Assembly (NCBI GenBank): GCA_903926385.1
Contig: CAIYIS010000083.1
Span: 1 to 64,000 of the forward strand
Length of the DNA: 64,000 nucleotides
Origin: an uncultured Bacteroidota bacterium
Lineage (GTDB): Bacteria; Bacteroidota; Bacteroidia; 2-12-FULL-35-15
Direction: 5' to 3'
Shown here in pieces: positions 25,954-38,328 of the stretch. The position numbers were made by a program, and so were the translations under genes. Below the pieces are notes generated by a model. The model had not been told where the DNA came from. It worked only from the letters and a program-made list of their open reading frames with translations, and ran no database searches. The first letter of the stretch is position 1; every line of letters begins with the position of its first letter.

Positions 25954-26070
25954 AACGCCTCACCCCCGGCCCCTCTCCAAAGGAGAGGGGAGAATAAGTA
26001 AATGCAAAATTTAGGTTTCACTAAGCTTCGCCCCCTCTCCTTTGGAGAGGGGATAAAGGGGTGAGGCGTT
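25954..26070. repeat. REPIN-like element: two GC-rich hairpins in inverted orientation
   Basis: 117 bp bounded by perfect 13-bp inverted ends AACGCCTCACCCC (25954-25966) and GGGGTGAGGCGTT (26058-26070). Each half contains a CCCCTCTCC / GGAGAGGGG hairpin, the halves being mirror images. It carries no ORF. The arrangement is that of a REP doublet, and it lies exactly between the two copies of the duplicated gene end. Confidence 0.85.
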
Positions 26071-26073
26071 CAG

Positions 26074-26169
26074 ACGAATAAAAACTTTGAGCTTCGGGTA
26101 GGATTAAAATACGAACGTGCTGCACGCAAAGAAAGGTGCAACACGCCCACATATATAGAACAATAAAAT
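26074..26169 (+). pseudogene. Duplicated 3' fragment of the PorT-like gene
   Basis: Contains the coding sequence for the last ~28 residues of the 25270 gene (NFELRVGLKYERAARKERCN and onward) with the same stop codon and downstream bases. It has no start and no promoter, so it is not a gene. It arose by duplication across the REPIN-like element. Confidence 0.85.
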
Positions 26170-26170
26170 A

Positions 26171-26593
26171 TTATTTGGTAAGCACACACTTTAATGTGTC
26201 ATAATTAGAACTACCTGACCACACAATATAAGTCATATCAATTCTATTAGAATTAGACAATCTCCCACTTCCTGTTACTATATATCCTGGATTCGGTTGT
26301 TGTGAAGGAAAAGTAAAATTATTTCCATTAAACGTTGCATATGTTTTTTTAGTGAATCCATATAGATATCCGAAACTAATATAAGAAGCATTTGTTGAAT
26401 CTGCAATTGTTACATAATAGCTTGAAGTTCCATTAACGGAACTGTTTTCTTGTATGTACCAATTACCATGAAACCTGTCGCGCGGAGCAGCCGTAGATGG
26501 GCTTGTTGCAGGGTCGTCTGTTTTCGAACAAGAAGCTAAAAACAAAGTACTCGCAAGTAAAGCTGTTGATGCAAAAAGAAAAAGTTTTTTCAT
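26171..26593 (-). CDS. Predicted lipoprotein, 140 aa
   Basis: Signal and lipobox LFLASC (Cys ~22), a Thr/Ser/Pro linker, then a ~100-residue beta-rich domain (FHGNWYIQENSSVNGTSSYYVTIADS ... KTYATFNGNNFTFPSQQ ... RIDMTYIVWSG). The RFHGNWY opening and strand pattern resemble the lipocalin-like small lipoproteins common in Bacteroidota. Its stop lies only a few bp from the duplicated fragment. Confidence 0.65.
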   Translation of the reverse strand: MKKLFLFASTALLASTLFLASCSKTDDPATSPSTAAPRDRFHGNWYIQENSSVNGTSSYYVTIADSTNASYISFGYLYGFTKKTYATFNGNNFTFPSQQPNPGYIVTGSGRLSNSNRIDMTYIVWSGSSNYDTLKCVLTK

Positions 26594-26617
26594 AAAGTGT
26601 TCGGTTTTTAGTTTTGT

Positions 26618-28633
26618 TTAAAATAAGTTGTTCAACAATTCATCATCCACCAGATTGGGCAATGTAACTTTTAATTCAGGACTTCTTTTCATTTCGCGTT
26701 TTATAGCAAACATCGCTTCATCATTTCTTGCCCAGCTTCTGCGAGCAATACCATTGTTCACATCCCAAAACAACATCGACTTTAATCTTCTGTCGCTATC
26801 CGCGCTTCCATCTAAAACCATACCAAAGCCCCCATTGATTACTTCTCCCCAACCTACACCTCCTCCATTATGCAACGAAATCCAGGTAGCACCTCTGAAC
26901 CCATCGCCCACAAAATTCTGAACGGCCATATCAGCTGTGAAGCTCGAACCATCATAAATATTAGATGTTTCGCGATAAGGAGAATCCGTACCCGAAACAT
27001 CATGATGGTCGCGACCCAAAACCACCGGTGCCGATATTCGTCCGTCTTTTATGGCCTTGTTAAATGCTTCAGCTATTTTTATTCGTCCTTCTGCATCGGC
27101 ATATAATATGCGTGCTTGCGAACCTACCACCATTTTATTTTCTTGCGCAGCTTTTATCCAGCGGATGTTATCATCCAGTTGTTGTTTTATTTCTTCGGGT
27201 GCAGTTTTATAAATTTCTTCCAATACCTTAGCAGCTATCTTATCGGTCGTTGCCAAATCATTTGCATCGCACGAAGAACAAACCCAACGGAAAGGCCCGA
27301 AACCATAATCGAAACACATAGGGCCCAAAATATCCTGAACATACGATGGATATTTAAACGTACCATCCGGTTTCATCACCGAAGCGCCCGCTCTCGAAGC
27401 CTCCAGTAAGAAAGCATTTCCATAATCGAAGAAATACATTCCCTTTTCAGTTAATCGGTTTACAGCATTGGCATGGCGCACCAATGTCTTTTTCACTTCC
27501 AGTTTAAATTGCTCCGGATTTTCCGACATCATAGCCTTTGCTTCTTCAAACGAAATGCCTGCTGGGTAATATCCTCCGGCCCATGGGTTGTGTAGAGATG
27601 TTTGGTCCGAACCCAAATCTACTTTCACATTCTTTTCGGCAAATGCTTCCCACAAATCCACTACATTGCCTTGATATGCCAACGATACTGCTTCTTTTCC
27701 GGCTCTTGCTTTTTCTATTCGTGTTATTAATTTATCAAGGTCGGTGTACACTTCGTCCACCCATCCCTGCGAATGCCTTGTCTGTATTGCTTTCGGGTTT
27801 ACTTCGGCTATCACCCCAATTGTTCCTGCTATCACCGAAGCTTTTCCCTGAGCGCCACTCATACCTCCTAAACCTGCGGTAACAAACAATAATCCTTCGC
27901 CTGCATTTGTCGAAGGCGAAGATGTAGCGGCACGAAGTTTTCGCGATGCATTCAAAATAGTAATCGTAGTTCCGTGTACAATCCCTTGTGGCCCGATATA
28001 CATAAACGAACCTGCTGTCATTTGTCCGTACTGTGTTACACCAAGTGCATTGAACTTTTCCCAGTCATCAGGTTTGCTGTAATTCGGAATCATCATTCCG
28101 TTAGTAACTACTACTCGTGGAGCATCTTTATGCGAAGGGAACAAACCCATCGGGTGCCCCGAATAAAGAGCCAGTGTTTGTTCGTCCGTCATTTCACTCA
28201 AGTATTGCATCGTAAGTAAATACTGAGCCCAGTTTTGAAACACCGCACCATTTCCTCCATAGGTAATTAATTCGTGAGGATGTTGTGCCACGGCATAATC
28301 CAAATTATTCTGAAGCATCATCATAATGGCTGCAGCTTGCCTCGAACGGTGAGGATACTCACTGATGTGGCGTGCATGTATTTTATAATCGGGACGAAAA
28401 CGATACATATATATACGACCGTAATCATGTAATTCCTTTGCAAATTCCTTTGCAAGCAAAGCATGATGTTTTTTATCAAAATAGCGCAATGCATTGCGAA
28501 TAGCCAGTTTCTTTTCAGTTGGGTTTAATATGTCTTTGCGCTTCGGTGCATGATTAAGTGTTTCGTCAAATGCCTTCGGTTGCGGCAACTCCTCCGGTAT
28601 TCCTTGTGTTATCTGTTTTTTGAAATCGTTCAT
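26618..28633 (-). CDS. hutU: Urocanate hydratase
   Basis: 671 residues, the long Bacteroidota form (classical HutU is about 550). The NAD+ loop TAGLGGMSGAQGKA, YGGNGAVFQNW and GPMCFDYGFGPFRWVCSS are well conserved; GLGVGWGEVINGGFGMVLDGS-like sequence (HNGGGVGWGEVINGGFGMV) is near the C-terminus. It hydrates urocanate to imidazolonepropionate in histidine breakdown. No other hut gene lies beside it in this window. Confidence 0.95.
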   Translation of the reverse strand: MNDFKKQITQGIPEELPQPKAFDETLNHAPKRKDILNPTEKKLAIRNALRYFDKKHHALLAKEFAKELHDYGRIYMYRFRPDYKIHARHISEYPHRSRQAAAIMMMLQNNLDYAVAQHPHELITYGGNGAVFQNWAQYLLTMQYLSEMTDEQTLALYSGHPMGLFPSHKDAPRVVVTNGMMIPNYSKPDDWEKFNALGVTQYGQMTAGSFMYIGPQGIVHGTTITILNASRKLRAATSSPSTNAGEGLLFVTAGLGGMSGAQGKASVIAGTIGVIAEVNPKAIQTRHSQGWVDEVYTDLDKLITRIEKARAGKEAVSLAYQGNVVDLWEAFAEKNVKVDLGSDQTSLHNPWAGGYYPAGISFEEAKAMMSENPEQFKLEVKKTLVRHANAVNRLTEKGMYFFDYGNAFLLEASRAGASVMKPDGTFKYPSYVQDILGPMCFDYGFGPFRWVCSSCDANDLATTDKIAAKVLEEIYKTAPEEIKQQLDDNIRWIKAAQENKMVVGSQARILYADAEGRIKIAEAFNKAIKDGRISAPVVLGRDHHDVSGTDSPYRETSNIYDGSSFTADMAVQNFVGDGFRGATWISLHNGGGVGWGEVINGGFGMVLDGSADSDRRLKSMLFWDVNNGIARRSWARNDEAMFAIKREMKRSPELKVTLPNLVDDELLNNLF

Positions 28634-28681
28634 TATGTATACAATATTTATCTCGTGTAATTAGTTCTTCAATTCAATTTT

Positions 28682-28882
<201 letters not shown>

Positions 28883-28895
28883 CTATTTTTACCTA

Positions 28896-29798
28896 ATGGA
28901 AATTCAGACACCACTTATACCTTTGCAGGAAATAAAAGATGCGGTTACACAAAAACACGCAATTCGTTTATTTGTGCTACGTTTGGACCTTAATCATGAG
29001 TTAATAAGTGGCAATAAACTTGTCAAATTAAAATACAATTTAATTGAAGCCAAACGTCAGGGCAAGGATACCTTACTAACTTTCGGGGGAGCTTTTTCTA
29101 ATCATATTGCTGCTGCAGCCGCAGCCGGAAAAGAGTATGGTTTTAAAACTATAGGAGTAATTAGAGGAGAACAATATCCCGAACTGAACCCTACACTTAA
29201 ATTTGCTGATAGCAACGGAATGCATCTGCATTATGTAACACGCGAAGCATACCGAACCAAGACTACTCCTGAGTTTATCGATTCTCTCCGCCAGAAATTC
29301 GGTGACTTTTATCTAGTTCCCGAAGGTGGTTCTAACGACTTGGCGATAAAAGGATGCAAGGAAATAACAAGCGACATCCCTATCGACTTTGATGTTATTT
29401 GCAGTGCCTGTGGTACAGGAGCAACCTTTTCTGGCATTGTACTTTCTTTGAAAAATCATCAGCGCGGAATAGGTTTTCAGATTTTAAAAGGAGAAAATTA
29501 TTTGCAAACAGAAGTAAATAGATGGATAAGCAAATTCAGCGACCCATCATTACATAATTATTATGTAAACGAATCTTTTCATTTCGGAGGTTATGCCAAG
29601 GTTAATTTGGAGTTGTATCGTTTTGTCAGACATTTTGAATTGGAGAACAATGTGCCTTTGGACTATTGTTACACCGGCAAAATGATGTTTGGCATATATA
29701 AGCTAATCCAATCGGGCTACTTCGAAAAAGGGAAGACAATTGTTGCCGTTCATACCGGAGGTTTGCAAGGCAACGAAGGCTTTAAATGGATGAACTGA
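28896..29798 (+). CDS. PLP-dependent ACC deaminase / D-cysteine desulfhydrase family enzyme
   Basis: 300 residues from the ATG at 28896 (an earlier in-frame codon would overlap the divergent promoter). Tryptophan-synthase-beta fold: HELISGNKLVKLKYNL holds the PLP Lys in the family context G-N-K, LTFGGAFSNHIAAAAAAG is the substrate carboxylate loop, and ICSACGTGATFSG binds the PLP phosphate. Such enzymes open 1-aminocyclopropane-carboxylate or desulfhydrate D-cysteine; specificity cannot be assigned from sequence. Confidence 0.85.
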   Translation: MEIQTPLIPLQEIKDAVTQKHAIRLFVLRLDLNHELISGNKLVKLKYNLIEAKRQGKDTLLTFGGAFSNHIAAAAAAGKEYGFKTIGVIRGEQYPELNPTLKFADSNGMHLHYVTREAYRTKTTPEFIDSLRQKFGDFYLVPEGGSNDLAIKGCKEITSDIPIDFDVICSACGTGATFSGIVLSLKNHQRGIGFQILKGENYLQTEVNRWISKFSDPSLHNYYVNESFHFGGYAKVNLELYRFVRHFELENNVPLDYCYTGKMMFGIYKLIQSGYFEKGKTIVAVHTGGLQGNEGFKWMN

Positions 29799-29875
29799 TA
29801 CGGGATAAATATATTTTGCTACTTTAGTTTTCCGATTGGTTTTATTCCTAATTTTGAACAAAAATTTCTAATTAA

Positions 29876-31183
<1,308 letters not shown>

Positions 31184-31274
31184 ATCAGCCTTTATATATG
31201 CCAAATATCAGTTTTTGATTCATAAAATCATTCTATCTTTCGGAAAAATTTAACACTACTTATTCTAAATACAA

Positions 31275-32603
31275 ATGGATACATTAAAAGAAAAGTTTGC
31301 AGCAAAAGCGAAAATTACCGCAGCTGAAATTAAAGCAATCATCAAAGAAAAAGGTGATATAAAATTAGGTGAATACACCGTTGCCCAAGTATATCAAGGG
31401 ATGAAAGGGATGATAGGAATGGTTACCGAAACCTCAAAACTCGATCCTGAAGAAGGAATTCGTTTCAGAGGATACAGCATTCCTGAATTACGTGATAAAC
31501 TTCCGAAAGCTCCCGGTGGAACAGAACCATTGCCTGAAGGTATTTTCTATCTTATGTTATTGGGCGAACTACCTACTCAGGAAGATGTTCAGAATATCGG
31601 AAATAACTGGGCTCGCAGATCTATTGTTCCAAAACATGTGTTTGATGCATTAGATACTCTTCCGGCATCTACTCACCCGATGACTCAGTTTGTAATTGCT
31701 ATTATGGCTATGCAAACAGAATCACTTTTTGCAGCTGCATATAAAAAAGGTATAAACAAAAAAGATTACTGGGAATATATCTACGAAGATTCTATGAATC
31801 TTATTGCTCGCCTTCCGAGAGTGGCTGCATATATCTATCGCAGAAAATATAAAAATGGAGTTCATATCGAACCGGATCCAAAATTAGACTGGGCAGCAAA
31901 TCTTGCTCACATGCTAGGGTATGAAGAAAAAGACATGACTCGTTTGATGCGTCTGTATATGACTATCCATGTTGACCACGAAGGAGGAAACGTTTCGGCT
32001 CACACCACTCACCTTGTTGGTTCTGCACTAAGCGACCCTTATTTATCATTTGCTGCAGGTATGACAGGATTGGCTGGGCCTCTTCACGGACTGGCAAATC
32101 AGGAAGTGCTTAGTTGGATTATCGAACTTCGAAATGAATTAGGAGGTGGTTTGCCAACTGAAAAACAAATTGAAGACTATATTCACAAAACTCTTGCTGA
32201 TGGAAAAGTAGTTCCGGGATACGGACATGCTGTTCTGCGTAAAACCGATCCTCGTTTCAGTGCGCAACAAGATTTTTATTTGAAAAATATTAAACCTGAA
32301 GGTAAAGATGATTTGTGCGAAATCGTTCAGATGATTTACAAAGTTGCACCACCAATTTTAGAAAGCACTGGAAAAATCAAAAATCCATGGCCTAATGTTG
32401 ATGCTCACTCAGGAGTTCTGTTAACTCATTATGGAATGGTGGAACATGATTTTTATACCGTTCTTTTCGGAGTTTCGCGTGCCCTTGGGGTATTAGCATC
32501 TCTGATATGGGATCGCGCGTTGGGACATCCATTGGAAAGACCAGGTTCTATCACTACAGAAGGAATCAAAAAGAAAATAGCCGCTGCGGAAGCAAAGGCA
32601 TAA
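31275..32603 (+). CDS. gltA: Citrate synthase, mitochondrial-like type
   Basis: 442 residues. SKLDPEEGIRFRGYSIPEL, MRLYMTIHVDHEGGNVSAHTTHLVGSALSDPYLS and GPLHGLANQEV (catalytic His) resemble the eukaryotic/dimeric citrate synthases more than the hexameric NADH-regulated form of Proteobacteria. GYGHAVLRKTDPRF provides the second catalytic His, and the VDAHSG region the Asp side. First step of the TCA cycle. A 17-bp-stem terminator follows immediately. Confidence 0.93.
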   Translation: MDTLKEKFAAKAKITAAEIKAIIKEKGDIKLGEYTVAQVYQGMKGMIGMVTETSKLDPEEGIRFRGYSIPELRDKLPKAPGGTEPLPEGIFYLMLLGELPTQEDVQNIGNNWARRSIVPKHVFDALDTLPASTHPMTQFVIAIMAMQTESLFAAAYKKGINKKDYWEYIYEDSMNLIARLPRVAAYIYRRKYKNGVHIEPDPKLDWAANLAHMLGYEEKDMTRLMRLYMTIHVDHEGGNVSAHTTHLVGSALSDPYLSFAAGMTGLAGPLHGLANQEVLSWIIELRNELGGGLPTEKQIEDYIHKTLADGKVVPGYGHAVLRKTDPRFSAQQDFYLKNIKPEGKDDLCEIVQMIYKVAPPILESTGKIKNPWPNVDAHSGVLLTHYGMVEHDFYTVLFGVSRALGVLASLIWDRALGHPLERPGSITTEGIKKKIAAAEAKA

Positions 32604-32605
32604 TA

Positions 32606-32643
32606 AAACAACAAAGGCTACTTTTTAGTAGCCTTTGTTGTTT
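32606..32643. terminator. Strong bidirectional-looking terminator after gltA
   Basis: Perfect 17-bp inverted repeat AAACAACAAAGGCTACT / AGTAGCCTTTGTTGTTT with a 4-nt T loop, three bp after the stop codon. Confidence 0.9.
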
Positions 32644-32682
32644 CTGATCATTCAGTAATTATCTGACAACATTATTTCTGCC

Positions 32683-33891
32683 ATGAAGCACCAACATTTG
32701 GAATTATCTCCGGAAGATGCACGACTTTTGTTTCTTAACAATCAAGGTTTGCTTAATCCGGAAACCCGAAAAGGTAAAAAAGGGACATTGGATCGTATAC
32801 AACATTTGGGATATATACAGATTGATACCATTTCTGTAATAGCTCGAGCCCACCACCACACCCTGTGGAACAGAATTGCTGATTACAAAGAAAGTTACTT
32901 GAACGAACTTCAGGAAAAAGATAAAACCATATTTGAGTACTGGAGTCATGCGGCATCATATCTTCCAATGGCGGATTATCGATTTTCCTTGCCTCAAAAA
33001 AAATTGTATGCCGATGGTAAATCGCATTGGTTTGAGCAGGACAAAAAAATGAAAAAATATGTCCTCGACAGAATTAAATCAGAAGGTGAAATGCAGTCGA
33101 AAGACTTTGAACACTCCCGCGATTCGGCAGCTAAGTGGTATGAGTGGAAACCGGCAAAGGCCTCGCTCGAACAGTTATTTATGGAAGGGAAATTAATGGT
33201 AGCCCGAAGACAGGGATTTCAGAAAGTGTATGATTTAACTGAACGTGTTTTGCCTCCCGGCATAATAACTACTTTTCCAGCGGACAAAGAATATGCCGAG
33301 CATCTTATTAGAAAATCCATTCAGGCAAATGGTATTGTAACTTTAAACGAAATATCCTATTTACGTTCGGGAATTAAAGAAACCCTGAACAAAGTCGTTA
33401 AAAAATTAATTGAGCAAGAAGAAATTCGGGAGATAAAAATAAAAGGAATTAACGATAGTACTTTTTTGACAAACGAAAGAGAATTAAATTCAATCGAAAA
33501 CATTAAGCCTTCGAAAGAGGTGCGTATGCTTTCTCCATTCGACAATGCGGTTATTCAACGGAAACGGTTGTTCAACTTATTTAACTTCGATTATCTAATT
33601 GAATGTTACCTCCCCGAATCGAAACGCACTTTTGGTTATTTTTCGTTACCGGTTTTGTACAACAACCGTTTTGTGGCTCGAACGGATACAAAAGCCGACA
33701 GAGCTTCCAAGACTTTTTTTGTTCATTCGGTTCATTTTGAAAAAGGCTTTCTGAAAGATGATGAATTCAACTTTCATTTATCTGAAAAAATAAAAGCATT
33801 TGCAACCTTTAATGGTTGCAACAAAATTGAATTATCTGCCGCAGACAAAAAATGGCAGAAAGAAATGAAGTCGATCCTAAAAAGGAAATAG
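32683..33891 (+). CDS. YcaQ/AlkX-like winged-helix DNA glycosylase
   Basis: 402 residues of the winged-helix DNA-binding family formerly DUF1006. LSPEDARLLFLNNQGL, then LGYIQIDTISVIARAHHHTLWNRI, holds the Q-x-D catalytic signature of the YcaQ family. EYWSHAASYLPMADY and MLSPFDNAVIQRKRLFNLFNFDYLIE are further family blocks. Relatives unhook interstrand crosslinks and excise alkylated bases. Whether this one acts on crosslinks is inferred from the family. Confidence 0.85.
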   Translation: MKHQHLELSPEDARLLFLNNQGLLNPETRKGKKGTLDRIQHLGYIQIDTISVIARAHHHTLWNRIADYKESYLNELQEKDKTIFEYWSHAASYLPMADYRFSLPQKKLYADGKSHWFEQDKKMKKYVLDRIKSEGEMQSKDFEHSRDSAAKWYEWKPAKASLEQLFMEGKLMVARRQGFQKVYDLTERVLPPGIITTFPADKEYAEHLIRKSIQANGIVTLNEISYLRSGIKETLNKVVKKLIEQEEIREIKIKGINDSTFLTNERELNSIENIKPSKEVRMLSPFDNAVIQRKRLFNLFNFDYLIECYLPESKRTFGYFSLPVLYNNRFVARTDTKADRASKTFFVHSVHFEKGFLKDDEFNFHLSEKIKAFATFNGCNKIELSAADKKWQKEMKSILKRK

Positions 33892-33893
33892 AA

Positions 33894-34832
33894 TTACTCC
33901 TTAATAAAAGTTTTAGCAGTGTAGTTTCCTGTCAACCTATCTGTAACTTGAACGGAGTATAGTCCCTTCGAGAAGGCTGACATATTTATATTGCCCGAGG
34001 ATTCCGTTCTGAAAGTCATCACTTGTTCTCCCAATGCAGAGTATATATTTATCAGATAATCCCCATTTTTTGATAAGACAATATTGAGATTATCTTCTGC
34101 CGGATTAGGATATAAACGAACATTCGCACTTAATGAATTTTCGGTTATTCCTGCATCAGGAGGATAATGCATAATCAGAAATGAATCCAGACCAATAGTA
34201 GATGAGTTAATACCATATAATCCGGCATGAGTAACATAATAACGGAAGGCAAAACGACATGAAGTAGGGCCAGATAATCCAGAAACAGTTCCTTTATATT
34301 TTGTCCATGCAGAACTATCTACCGTTACCGATGGGAAAGAAAAAGTATCTAAATTGGGGTTAACAGAACGCAAAAGTAAAGAGAAGTTACCAACTGTTGT
34401 GTCGTTTGTTCCAACACTGTCGCTTGTTCCCATGGAGCTCATTCGGCACTCTAATCTGTCAGGATAATTAGCGCTATTGAATGATAAAACATAAAAAGAA
34501 ACAGAATCATTATTTTGTACAGTAATAGGAGGAGATAATAGCCAATCGCTAATTGTACTCGCCCCTAAGGTGTCGGTGCTTGAATAATCCACTTGAGCAT
34601 ATGAGGTGGGACTTCCCGAAAAAGCGTTCGCTCCGATATTTAAATTGCCCTGTTTCCATTCGCCAGAACCAACCGGATTACTTTTATTAATCGTTTCCCA
34701 TCCTCTGGTGAGCATAGCACTAATGGTATCAAAGTTTTCTTTAAACACAAGAGTCTGTGCATTCACTTTATCCGCCTGAATGAATTGAACCAGCAAGAAA
34801 ATAAAGACAATTGTTTTAGATATTTTTCTCAT
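33894..34832 (-). CDS. Secreted protein with MAM-like (choice-of-anchor J) domain and type IX sorting domain
   Basis: 312 residues from the ATG at 34832; signal peptide KTIVFIFLLVQFIQADKVNAQ. Residues ~25-215 form the beta-sandwich often called choice-of-anchor J (ENFDTISAMLTRGWETIN ... ISDWLLSPPI ... DSVSFYVLSF ... RFAFRYYV). The C-terminal ~75 residues (VRLYPNPAEDNLNIVLS ... KGLYSVQVTD) are a type A sorting domain. Likely a surface adhesin or matrix protein. Ends 2 bp from the convergent glycosylase gene. Confidence 0.85.
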   Translation of the reverse strand: MRKISKTIVFIFLLVQFIQADKVNAQTLVFKENFDTISAMLTRGWETINKSNPVGSGEWKQGNLNIGANAFSGSPTSYAQVDYSSTDTLGASTISDWLLSPPITVQNNDSVSFYVLSFNSANYPDRLECRMSSMGTSDSVGTNDTTVGNFSLLLRSVNPNLDTFSFPSVTVDSSAWTKYKGTVSGLSGPTSCRFAFRYYVTHAGLYGINSSTIGLDSFLIMHYPPDAGITENSLSANVRLYPNPAEDNLNIVLSKNGDYLINIYSALGEQVMTFRTESSGNINMSAFSKGLYSVQVTDRLTGNYTAKTFIKE

Positions 34833-34924
34833 AATATAAGCTTCTTTACAGGATGCAATGTTACGCAATCCGATTGATAATAATTTTTCTTTAACGATGA
34901 TTAACAACGACACCGGCCGTTGAC

Positions 34925-37900
34925 TTACAAATTCCGTCTGTATTGTCCACCTACCTCAAATAATGCATTTGTAATTTGACCAAGTGAGCAAAACTTAACT
35001 GCTTCCATAAGCCCCTCAAAAATATTCTTATTCTGAATAGCTAATATTTGCAAATCATGCAGAGTGGTTGCTGATTTATCTTCGTTGCCTTTCTGCAGTT
35101 CAATAAGCATGTCTATCTGATATTGCTTTTCTTCTTCTGTAGCACGAATCACTTCTTTCGGAATAATAGTAGGCGAACCTTTTGAAGAAAGGAATGTGTT
35201 AACACCAATGATAGGATATTCTCCGGTATGTTTCAATGTTTCGTAATACAAACTTTCTTCTTGTATTTTTCCGCGCTGATACATTGTTTCCATAGCACCC
35301 AACACACCTCCTCTTTCGTTGATGCGTTCGAACTCCAATAAAACAGCCTCTTCAACCAATTCTGTCAAATCTTCGATAATGAATGAACCCTGTAAAGGAT
35401 TTTCGTTTTTAGCCAAACCTAATTCACGGTTAATGATAAGCTGAATGGCCATTGCTCTGCGAACCGATTCTTCGGTAGGCGTTGTGATGGCTTCATCGTA
35501 GGCATTTGTATGTAATGAATTACAGTTATCGTAAATAGCGTATAAAGCTTGAAGTGTAGTTCTGATATCGTTAAAGTCTATTTCCTGTGCGTGTAACGAA
35601 CGTCCCGAAGTTTGAATATGATATTTGAGCATTTGCGAACGCTCGTTGGCACCATATTTTATCTTCATTGCTTTGGCCCATATTCTACGCGCCACACGGC
35701 CAATAACAGAATATTCAGGGTCGATTCCGTTGCTGAAGAAAAACGAAAGGTTAGGAGCAAATTTATTGATATCCATTCCGCGACTTACATAATACTCTAC
35801 ATAAGTAAACCCGTTTGATAATGTCAGAGCAAGCTGTGTTATCGGATTGGCGCCTGCTTCGGCAATGTGGTAACCAGAGATGGAAACCGAATAGAAATTA
35901 CGAATATCTTTTTTTATGAAATAATCCTGCATATCTCCCATCAAACGCAAAGCAAATTCAGTAGAAAAAATACAGGTATTTTGTGCCTGGTCTTCTTTCA
36001 GAATATCTGCCTGAACAGTTCCTCGAACTGCAGCAATGGTTTCCTTTTTTATTTTTTCATATACATCAGGCGGCAATACTTTATCGCCTGTAGTGCCCAA
36101 TAACATTAATCCCAAGCCATCATTTCCTTTTGGCAATTCGCCTTGATATGACGGGCGTTTTACACCTTTCTTTTTATAAATTTCGGCTATTTTCTTTTCT
36201 GTTTCTTTTTCCAGAGCATTTGCTTTGATGTAAATTTCGCATTGCTGGTCGATAGCGGCATTCATAAAAAAGCTGGTAACTATAGCAGCCGGACCATTAA
36301 TGGTCATGGATACGGATGTCTTCGGGTCAGTAAGATTAAAACCACTGTACAATTTTTTTGCATCATCCAAACAGCAAATGGAAACTCCCGAATTACCAAT
36401 CTTTCCATAGATATCAGGACGTATGGCAGGATCCTGACCATACAAAGTTACACTATCGAATGCGGTACTTAATCGGTGAGCCGGCATTCCCAGACTAACA
36501 TAGTGGAATCGTCTGTTTGTTCTTTCCGGCCCGCCTTCTCCGGCAAACATACGTGTAGGGTCTTCGCCTTCGCGTTTAAACGGAAACACACCTGCAGTGT
36601 ATGGAAATTCTCCGGGAACATTTTCCTGCAAATTCCATTTTAATATATCCCCCCAGGCTTCGTAACGAGGAGTGGATACTTTAGGAATCTGGCTATGCGC
36701 AAGCGATTCGTAATGGGTCTGGATTTTTATTTCTTTATCACGAACTTTAAAAATAAAGAATTCGTTTTTGTATTGCTGCACCTTTTCGGGCCATCCTTCT
36801 ATTATTTTTCTATTTCTGCCATCCAAACAAAGTTCCATTTCAGCATACATTTGCTGCATCCCTTTTATGATTCTGTCTTTATCATCCAGTTTCGATTCCT
36901 GCAATGCCGCAATCGATTTTTGAATAGAAAATAATTTCTGAGCTATTTCCTTTTGTTCATTCACCCATTTATCATAGCCTCTGTTGTTCTCTGCTATCTC
37001 CGACAAATAGCGGGTTCGCTGAGGAGGAATAATATAAATCTTCTCGCTCATTTCATTGGTCACTTTAAAGTTCGATTTTAAATCTGCTCCGGTTTTTTCG
37101 GCCAGTTTATCCATCACCGCTTTGTAAAGCTTGTTCATGCCGGGGTCGTTAAACTGAGAGGCAATGGTGCCATATACCGGCAGCGAATCGTCATCCGTTT
37201 CCCATAACTTATGATTGCGCTTGTATTGTTTTTTCACATCTCTGATGGCATCCAGCGCACCTCGTTTGTCAAACTTGTTTAACGCAATAACCTCGGCAAA
37301 ATCGAGCATGTCTATTTTTTCGAGTTGAGAAGCCGCTCCGTACTCAGGAGTCATTACATACAAACTCATATTGCTGTGCTCGGTAATCTCCGTATCCGAC
37401 TGCCCAATACCCGAGGTTTCGAGAATGATTAAATCATAATTGGCCGCCTTTACTATTTCCACAGCCTCTTTTACATATTTAGACAAAGCCAGATTGCTCT
37501 GACGAGTAGCCAGCGAACGCATGTACACACGGCTATTATTAATCGCATTCATCCGAATTCTATCACCCAGCAAAGCTCCTCCTGTTTTGCGTTTAGATGG
37601 GTCGACTGAAATGATGGCAACTGTTTTCGTTTTGAAATCGATGAGGAATCGTCTTACCAGTTCGTCCACCAAACTCGATTTTCCGGAACCGCCAGTACCG
37701 GTAATACCCAACACAGGAACAGTTTTGGTTTTAACAGTCTCGGCTATCTCTGTACTGAACTTAGCAAACTCTTGAGGGAAATTCTCTGCTGCCGATATCA
37801 ATCGGGCAATGGCATTCACATTTTTATCTTTCAGTGTTTTTACTTCTCCGTTCAAATTGGCACCTGTAGGAAAATCGCAATGCATAAGCATATCGTTTAT

Positions 37901-38305
37901 CATGCCCTGCAAGCCCATAGCGCGACCATCATCAGGAGAATAAATTCGTGCTATTCCGTAATTCTGCAACTCTTCTATTTCTGTCGGAAGTATGGTTCCT
38001 CCTCCTCCACCGAATATTTTGATATGTCCGCAACCTTTTTCTTTCAGCAGGTCGTGCATGTATTTAAAAAACTCCATGTGCCCTCCCTGATACGAGGTAA
38101 GTGCAATGGCATTGGCATCTTCCTGAATAGCGCAGTTCACTATTTCATCCACACTGCGGTCGTGACCCAGGTGTATAACCTCTGCTCCGGTAGACTGAAT
38201 TATTCTGCGCATCATGTTTATGGCGGCATCGTGTCCGTCAAATAAAGACGCGGCTGTAACAATTCTTATTTTGTTTTTCGATTTATAAAGCTCTGTTTCT
38301 GTCAT
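34925..38305 (-). CDS. icmF: Fused isobutyryl-CoA mutase (IcmF)
   Basis: 1126 residues from the ATG at 38305. Three parts in IcmF order: a B12-binding domain ([20 protein letters not shown], Asp-x-His cobalt-ligand motif); a MeaB-type G-protein chaperone with Walker [14 protein letters not shown] (~200), [20 protein letters not shown] and a [12 protein letters not shown] switch; and a C-terminal mutase TIM barrel ([41 protein letters not shown]). It interconverts isobutyryl- and n-butyryl-CoA and related substrates. The start is fixed by a consensus promoter ending 24 nt upstream. Confidence 0.93.
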   Translation of the reverse strand: MTETELYKSKNKIRIVTAASLFDGHDAAINMMRRIIQSTGAEVIHLGHDRSVDEIVNCAIQEDANAIALTSYQGGHMEFFKYMHDLLKEKGCGHIKIFGGGGGTILPTEIEELQNYGIARIYSPDDGRAMGLQGMINDMLMHCDFPTGANLNGEVKTLKDKNVNAIARLISAAENFPQEFAKFSTEIAETVKTKTVPVLGITGTGGSGKSSLVDELVRRFLIDFKTKTVAIISVDPSKRKTGGALLGDRIRMNAINNSRVYMRSLATRQSNLALSKYVKEAVEIVKAANYDLIILETSGIGQSDTEITEHSNMSLYVMTPEYGAASQLEKIDMLDFAEVIALNKFDKRGALDAIRDVKKQYKRNHKLWETDDDSLPVYGTIASQFNDPGMNKLYKAVMDKLAEKTGADLKSNFKVTNEMSEKIYIIPPQRTRYLSEIAENNRGYDKWVNEQKEIAQKLFSIQKSIAALQESKLDDKDRIIKGMQQMYAEMELCLDGRNRKIIEGWPEKVQQYKNEFFIFKVRDKEIKIQTHYESLAHSQIPKVSTPRYEAWGDILKWNLQENVPGEFPYTAGVFPFKREGEDPTRMFAGEGGPERTNRRFHYVSLGMPAHRLSTAFDSVTLYGQDPAIRPDIYGKIGNSGVSICCLDDAKKLYSGFNLTDPKTSVSMTINGPAAIVTSFFMNAAIDQQCEIYIKANALEKETEKKIAEIYKKKGVKRPSYQGELPKGNDGLGLMLLGTTGDKVLPPDVYEKIKKETIAAVRGTVQADILKEDQAQNTCIFSTEFALRLMGDMQDYFIKKDIRNFYSVSISGYHIAEAGANPITQLALTLSNGFTYVEYYVSRGMDINKFAPNLSFFFSNGIDPEYSVIGRVARRIWAKAMKIKYGANERSQMLKYHIQTSGRSLHAQEIDFNDIRTTLQALYAIYDNCNSLHTNAYDEAITTPTEESVRRAMAIQLIINRELGLAKNENPLQGSFIIEDLTELVEEAVLLEFERINERGGVLGAMETMYQRGKIQEESLYYETLKHTGEYPIIGVNTFLSSKGSPTIIPKEVIRATEEEKQYQIDMLIELQKGNEDKSATTLHDLQILAIQNKNIFEGLMEAVKFCSLGQITNALFEVGGQYRRNL

Positions 38306-38328
38306 CTCATTTTTTATTGAAAGGAGTG

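Noticed and set aside
26618-28633. Histidine-degradation operon together with the arginase-fold gene at 62930 as hutG
   Set aside because: They are 34 kb apart, and the arginase-fold protein lacks its metal ligands.
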